Program-made: the position numbers and the translations under genes
Source of the DNA: CAZAQS01 sp964486825
Lineage (GTDB): Bacteria > Chloroflexota > Anaerolineae > Anaerolineales > UBA4823
Assembly (NCBI GenBank): GCA_964486825.1
Contig: CAZAQS010000011.1
Location: 1-42,668, forward strand
DNA length: 42,668 nt
Direction: 5' to 3'
Notes under the pieces: model-generated
Database searches by the model: none
The model's input: the letters and a program-made list of their open reading frames with translations, nothing else
What the model was told of the DNA's origin: nothing
Shown: positions 39,007-42,668 of the stretch, piece after piece
How positions within the stretch are numbered: the stretch's first letter is position 1
Layout of the letters: every line of letters starts with the position of its first letter

Positions 39007-40236
39007 ATGCCTGAAAAAGTTGTTATCACCGGCCTGGGGGCAATTACTCCCTTAGGACTGTCAGTCAAAGAATCTTGGGGGAACGCCGTGGAAGGTAAAT
39101 CTGGGGTCGCCCCTATCACCCTCTTTGATGCTTCCGATTACCAGGTACGAGTTGCCTGCGAGGTGAAAAACTTTGATCCAGAAACCTATATGCCGGGCCG
39201 AGAAGCTCGACGCCGAGACCGGTTCGAACAGTTAGCCAGCGCTGCTGCTGGTGAGGCTGTCCGGCAAGCCGGATTGGTCGTAGATGAAAGTAATGCGGAC
39301 CGGGTGGGAGTGATCGTCTCCTCGGCAGTTGGGGGATTGAGCTCGCTTCAAGACACGATCCTGACGGTTGCCAGGGAGGGTGCAAGGCGTGTCAGCCCAT
39401 TTGCCATCCCCATGTTGATGTCAAACGGCGGCGCAGGTATCATCTCGATCGACCACGGCTACCGCGGCCCATCCTTTTCGGTGGCTTCTGCCTGCGCATC
39501 TGGAGCAGACGGCATTGGTATGGCCTGGATGATGCTACGAGCTGGTGTGATCGACGCTGCAGTAGCAGGCGCCAGTGAGACAACCATATCCACAGTAGGG
39601 GTGGCTACCTTCGACCGCCTAGGTGCTATGTCCAGGCGGAATGATGCCAGCGCGCCGGCACCTTTCGACCGGGGGCGGGACGGGCTGGTGATGGGAGAAG
39701 GTGCAGGCGTGTTGATCCTGGAGCGCGAGAGCGTGGCGCTCCAACGTGGAGCAGAGATCCTGGCAGAGCTGGCTGGGTATGCCGCCAGCGCGGATGCCTT
39801 CCACGTTACAGCCCCGGCTGAGGACGGGGTAGGGGGTGCAAAAGCGATGCGTAAGGCAATGCAGTCTGCCGAGGTCAACCCTGAAGATATCAGTTATATC
39901 AATGCGCATGGCACGGCAACTCCTCTCAATGACCTGGCAGAAACCCGCGCCATCAAAGCAGCTTTTGGGGATTTCGCTTATAATATTCCAGTTTCATCCA
40001 CTAAATCAATGACCGGTCATATGATGGGCGCTACCGGTGCGCTGGAAGCTATTTTCTGTGTCCAGGCCATCCGGGAGAGCACGATTCCTCCGACTATCAA
40101 TTACCAGACACCCGATCCTGAATGTGACCTGGATTATGTACCAAACGAAGCCCGTTCTACCGTTGTCCATACCGCTATCAGTAACGCATTTGGATTTGGA
40201 GGACATAACGCTGTTTTGGTTATCCGCAAATATTAA
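39007..40236 (+). CDS. fabF: 3-oxoacyl-[acyl-carrier-protein] synthase II
   Basis: A 409-residue ketosynthase with the FabF triad: Cys163 (SACASG), His301 (NAHGTATPLND) and His338 (SMTGHMMGATG). It opens with VVITGLGAITPLG and ends in a glycine-rich FGFGGHNAV. It elongates acyl-ACP with malonyl-ACP. GGAGG precedes the ATG. It stands before rnc and smc as in many bacteria, but the acpP that usually precedes fabF is missing; a threonine synthase-like gene is there instead. Confidence 0.94.
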   Translation: MPEKVVITGLGAITPLGLSVKESWGNAVEGKSGVAPITLFDASDYQVRVACEVKNFDPETYMPGREARRRDRFEQLASAAAGEAVRQAGLVVDESNADRVGVIVSSAVGGLSSLQDTILTVAREGARRVSPFAIPMLMSNGGAGIISIDHGYRGPSFSVASACASGADGIGMAWMMLRAGVIDAAVAGASETTISTVGVATFDRLGAMSRRNDASAPAPFDRGRDGLVMGEGAGVLILERESVALQRGAEILAELAGYAASADAFHVTAPAEDGVGGAKAMRKAMQSAEVNPEDISYINAHGTATPLNDLAETRAIKAAFGDFAYNIPVSSTKSMTGHMMGATGALEAIFCVQAIRESTIPPTINYQTPDPECDLDYVPNEARSTVVHTAISNAFGFGGHNAVLVIRKY

Positions 40237-40253
40237 ATATCCGAAAGGAACTG

Positions 40254-40322
40254 ATGGATCGCCAGATCCTCGGCGGGTTTGCCGGGTGTCTGCCGTTCCC
40301 TGAGTTCCGGGGAGGTATGTAA
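40254..40322 (+). CDS. Possible 22-residue leader peptide upstream of rnc
   Basis: An ATG at 40254 preceded by AAAGGAA (40244-40250) opens a frame of 22 codons whose TAA (40320-40322) shares its last base with the rnc ATG. That makes a TAATG coupling site. The peptide is Gly/Pro/Phe-rich with no known motif. The good ribosome-binding site and exact junction suggest it is translated and couples to rnc, but a short frame like this can arise by chance. Confidence 0.35.
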   Translation: MDRQILGGFAGCLPFPEFRGGM

Positions 40323-41041
40323 TGGTTCAGAATCGCCAAAAAGGTCCGGAGGATAACCCGCCTCAGGAAGTTCTCTCCCAATTGCAGTCCTTGTTTTCAA
40401 ACCGGAGCCTTTTGACCCGAGCATTAACGCACCGTTCTTTTGTGAATGAACATCCAGAAGCCCTGGAAGATAATGAGCGCCTCGAGTTCCTGGGCGACGC
40501 AGTGCTTGATTTCCTGGTTGGCGCCTGGTTGTATAACCACTTCCCAGAAATGGCGGAAGGCGGCCTGACCCGGATGCGGGCGGCTCTGGTTGGCAACGAG
40601 CAACTGGCCAGTTTCGCACGCCAAATAAGGTTGGGAGAGCTCATGCGCCTGGGGCGCGGAGAGGATGATAGCGGGGGGCGTAACCGAGCGGCATTGCTTG
40701 GTTCGACATTTGAAGCCGTCATCGGGGCGCTATACCTGGACCGGGGCATCCCTGGTGTCCAACAATTTCTCGATCCCTTCCTGGTATCCGCTTCCGAACA
40801 GATCCTGGAAGGGCGCAAAGACCAGGACCCCAAGAGCTTACTCCAGGAATGGGCCCAATCCGAAGGCTATGGCACCCCCTTTTACCATACCGTCCTGGCC
40901 AGCGGACCTGACCACGACAAAGTCTTCGACGTGGAGGTTATCATCCACGGAAAAGTCTACGGGCATGGGTCTGGTCATAGTAAGCAAGCGGCAGCCAAAG
41001 CGGCTGCCCGTAGCGTACTGGCCTCGTTGAATATCGAGTAA
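40322..41041 (+). CDS. rnc: Ribonuclease III
   Basis: A 239-residue RNase III. The catalytic domain has the signature NERLEFLGDAVLDF at about 51-64 and a second acidic cluster (GSTFEAVIGALYLD). A double-stranded RNA-binding domain runs from about residue 165 to the end (SLLQEWAQSEGYGTPFY, GHGSGHSKQAAAKAAARS). It cuts structured RNAs such as rRNA precursors. GGGGAGG lies 6 bases before the ATG. In several bacteria it also cuts its own leader. smc follows after 25 bases. Confidence 0.95.
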   Translation: MVQNRQKGPEDNPPQEVLSQLQSLFSNRSLLTRALTHRSFVNEHPEALEDNERLEFLGDAVLDFLVGAWLYNHFPEMAEGGLTRMRAALVGNEQLASFARQIRLGELMRLGRGEDDSGGRNRAALLGSTFEAVIGALYLDRGIPGVQQFLDPFLVSASEQILEGRKDQDPKSLLQEWAQSEGYGTPFYHTVLASGPDHDKVFDVEVIIHGKVYGHGSGHSKQAAAKAAARSVLASLNIE

Positions 41042-41066
41042 GGCAAGAAGGAAAGCTTCGAATTCT

Positions 41067-42668
41067 ATGTCCTCTCGATTGATTTCTCTCGAACTGCACG
41101 GCTACAAGACTTTTGCCAGCCGGACAGAATTCCAATTCGCCGAAAACGTCACCGCCATCGTAGGGCCCAATGGATCGGGCAAATCGAATATCGCCGACTC
41201 GATCCGTTGGGTTTTAGGAGAGCAATCCTATTCATTACTGCGCGGCAAAAAGACGGAAGATATGATATTCGCCGGATCAGAGCAGCGAGCCAGGGCGGGC
41301 ATGGCTTCTGCCACGATTGTTTTTGACAATAGCGATGGATGGCTGCCGATCGATTTTAGCGAAGTAGCTATCACACGGCGCGCTTACCGGGATGGACAGA
41401 ACGAGTACCTGCTAAACGGTCAACGAGTGCGGCTGCGAGACGTTTCCGAGCTGCTGGCTCAATCAGGACTGGCTGAAAGGACTTATACGATCATAGGCCA
41501 GGGTTTGGTGGATGCAGCCCTTTCATTAAAGGCAGAAGAGCGCAGGCGATTGTTTGAAGAAGCGGCTGGGATAGGCCTGCACCGTTCACGCCGTGATGAA
41601 GCACTCAAGCGCCTGGAAACTACCCGTCGAAATCTTGAGCGCGTCAGGGATATCCTGGCTGAGCTACAGCCACGCCTACGCAGCCTGGAGCGACAGGCCC
41701 GCCGGGCTCAGGAATACGAGTTGGTCAAGGCTGACCTGAGGGTGCTCCTGCGTGAATGGTATGGCTATCACTGGCATCGGGCCCAAAAGGATCTTTCTGA
41801 AGCGCGTGACCAGGCGCGTAACAAAGAGAAAGAACTGGACCGGATTCGAAACCAACAAGGCGTTTTAGAAGATCAGGCCAATACCTCACGCCAAAAAATT
41901 CAAGACTTACGATCCAGGCTGGGTGAATGGCACCGCCAATCTGCTGGGCTCCACTCGCAGCGAGAGTCGCTCAGTCGTGACCTGGCTGTCGCGGACGAGC
42001 GCCTTCGTTCGCTGGAAAACCAGCAAAAGGAATGGGCGCAAGAATTAACCAGCCTGGACGAACAAATTGCACTGCACAATGAACGGTTGAAGGAAGCGAA
42101 CGAGGAGCTAAATCAGCTTAACACAGAAAGGGTAGAAGCCTGCCAGCAAGCTGAAGCAACAAAACAGGCGCTTGCCGCACGCCTGTCAGAAAGAGCTCAT
42201 GCAGAAGAGCGGGTACAAGCTGCCCGGCAAGCCCTGTCGACTCTTACTGCCCGGAGATCTCATTTGCAGGCCCGCCTCTCTGATAGGCAGTCCCAGGCTG
42301 AGCGGCAGGAGCAAGCCATGGTAAAAGCTGGACTTGCTCTAGAAGCTGCTGAAAGGGAACACCTGGAAGCTGTCGCTGTATTTGAAAAAGCTACCCAGTT
42401 GTTGGAGCAAGCACGGGCTGACCGGCAAAATGCTGAAGAGATCAGGCAAAGCTACCGACTCAAACTGGCAGAGGTAGAAAATTCATACAACTCTGCGGGA
42501 GACGACAAATCGAGCTTGCAAGCCGAAAGCTCGCGCTTGCGTGCAAAACTTGAAGTATTAGAACAGGCAGAACAAGCCCTGAGCGGATATGCCACAGGTG
42601 TGCAATTGTTACTCCAGGCCGCTCGTCAAGAACGCCTGGAGGGTGTGCGGGGTGCACTTTCGAACTTC
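41067..42668 (+). CDS. smc: Chromosome segregation ATPase SMC, 3' end cut by window
   Basis: The frame runs from the ATG at 41067 to the window edge without a stop (534 codons). It has a Walker A GPNGSGKS at 33-40, a Q-loop region (WVLGEQSYSLLRGKK) and a long coiled coil rich in Glu, Gln and Arg. Near the edge, the GYATGVQLLLQAARQ segment marks the start of the hinge domain. SMC dimers compact and align sister chromosomes with ScpA and ScpB. The missing half would hold the rest of the hinge, the return coil and the Walker B. Its position after rnc is the common bacterial order. Confidence 0.93.
   Translation, partial: MSSRLISLELHGYKTFASRTEFQFAENVTAIVGPNGSGKSNIADSIRWVLGEQSYSLLRGKKTEDMIFAGSEQRARAGMASATIVFDNSDGWLPIDFSEVAITRRAYRDGQNEYLLNGQRVRLRDVSELLAQSGLAERTYTIIGQGLVDAALSLKAEERRRLFEEAAGIGLHRSRRDEALKRLETTRRNLERVRDILAELQPRLRSLERQARRAQEYELVKADLRVLLREWYGYHWHRAQKDLSEARDQARNKEKELDRIRNQQGVLEDQANTSRQKIQDLRSRLGEWHRQSAGLHSQRESLSRDLAVADERLRSLENQQKEWAQELTSLDEQIALHNERLKEANEELNQLNTERVEACQQAEATKQALAARLSERAHAEERVQAARQALSTLTARRSHLQARLSDRQSQAERQEQAMVKAGLALEAAEREHLEAVAVFEKATQLLEQARADRQNAEEIRQSYRLKLAEVENSYNSAGDDKSSLQAESSRLRAKLEVLEQAEQALSGYATGVQLLLQAARQERLEGVRGALSNF

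Noticed and set aside
1..42668. tRNA, rRNA, CRISPR array or prophage
   Set aside because: I read the intergenic gaps on both strands and saw no cloverleaf, direct-repeat array, or phage structural genes. All gaps are short.

Overview
The window is chromosomal DNA of moderate GC content from a bacterium. Its gene set suggests Chloroflexota, probably Anaerolineae-like: a DUF6056-type polytopic protein, large GT-like membrane proteins, a MoaD-MoaE fusion, a TupABC tungstate importer, and fatty-acid synthesis genes scattered among acyl-CoA genes. This placement is an inference from gene content and was not tested by a tree. Almost all the sequence is coding. I found no tRNA, rRNA or CRISPR. The only mobile-element trace is a truncated IS5-type transposase.

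Layout. (1) 3-4044 (+): MoxR ATPase (5' end cut), DUF58 protein and two membrane-anchored VWA proteins, a Bat-type operon. (2) 4053-7793 (+): a GntR-type regulator whose sensor is a molybdate/tungstate-binding domain, then tupB, tupC and tupA behind a strong promoter flanked by two palindromes. (3) 7799-13169 (-): TSUP transporter, class I aminotransferase, Cys/Met-type PLP enzyme, alpha/beta hydrolase and a TetR regulator whose consensus promoter carries a tandem palindromic operator. (4) 13409-15481 (+): DUF6056-like membrane protein and the transposase fragment. (5) 15508-26108 (-): a lipoprotein with tandem carbohydrate-binding-like domains and a TIM-barrel hydrolase-like domain, a membrane protein with a PH-like domain, and an acyl-CoA module (DUF35 protein, thiolase, CitE-like lyase, MaoC hydratase, BCCP, biotin carboxylase, carboxyltransferase). 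(6) 26164-30567 (-): tatC, tatA/B, nusB, asp23, fabG, fabD and rpmF, driven by a perfect TTGACA-N17-TATAAT promoter upstream of rpmF. (7) 30594-35163 (-): a large polytopic membrane protein, prfB with its programmed +1 frameshift, and ftsY. (8) 35386-38980 (+): mtnA, moaC, a moaD-moaE fusion and a threonine synthase-like gene. (9) 39007-42668 (+): fabF, a possible leader ORF, rnc and smc (3' end cut).

Themes. Tungstate/molybdate handling appears twice: uptake and sensing at 4-8 kb, and pterin cofactor synthesis at 36.6-37.9 kb. The conserved rpmF-fab-rnc-smc-ftsY neighbourhood is split into two blocks, and acpP, fabH and plsX are absent. The block at 18.9-26.1 kb is the best candidate for something undescribed. 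It pairs a methylcrotonyl-CoA-carboxylase-type enzyme with MaoC and CitE-like enzymes in place of the usual crotonase and HMG-CoA lyase. Its thiolase has Gly where the nucleophilic Cys should be, and its DUF35 partner has lost most zinc-ribbon cysteines. Several genes (gntR, moaC, ftsY) have a -10 element so close to the start codon that their mRNAs should be leaderless.
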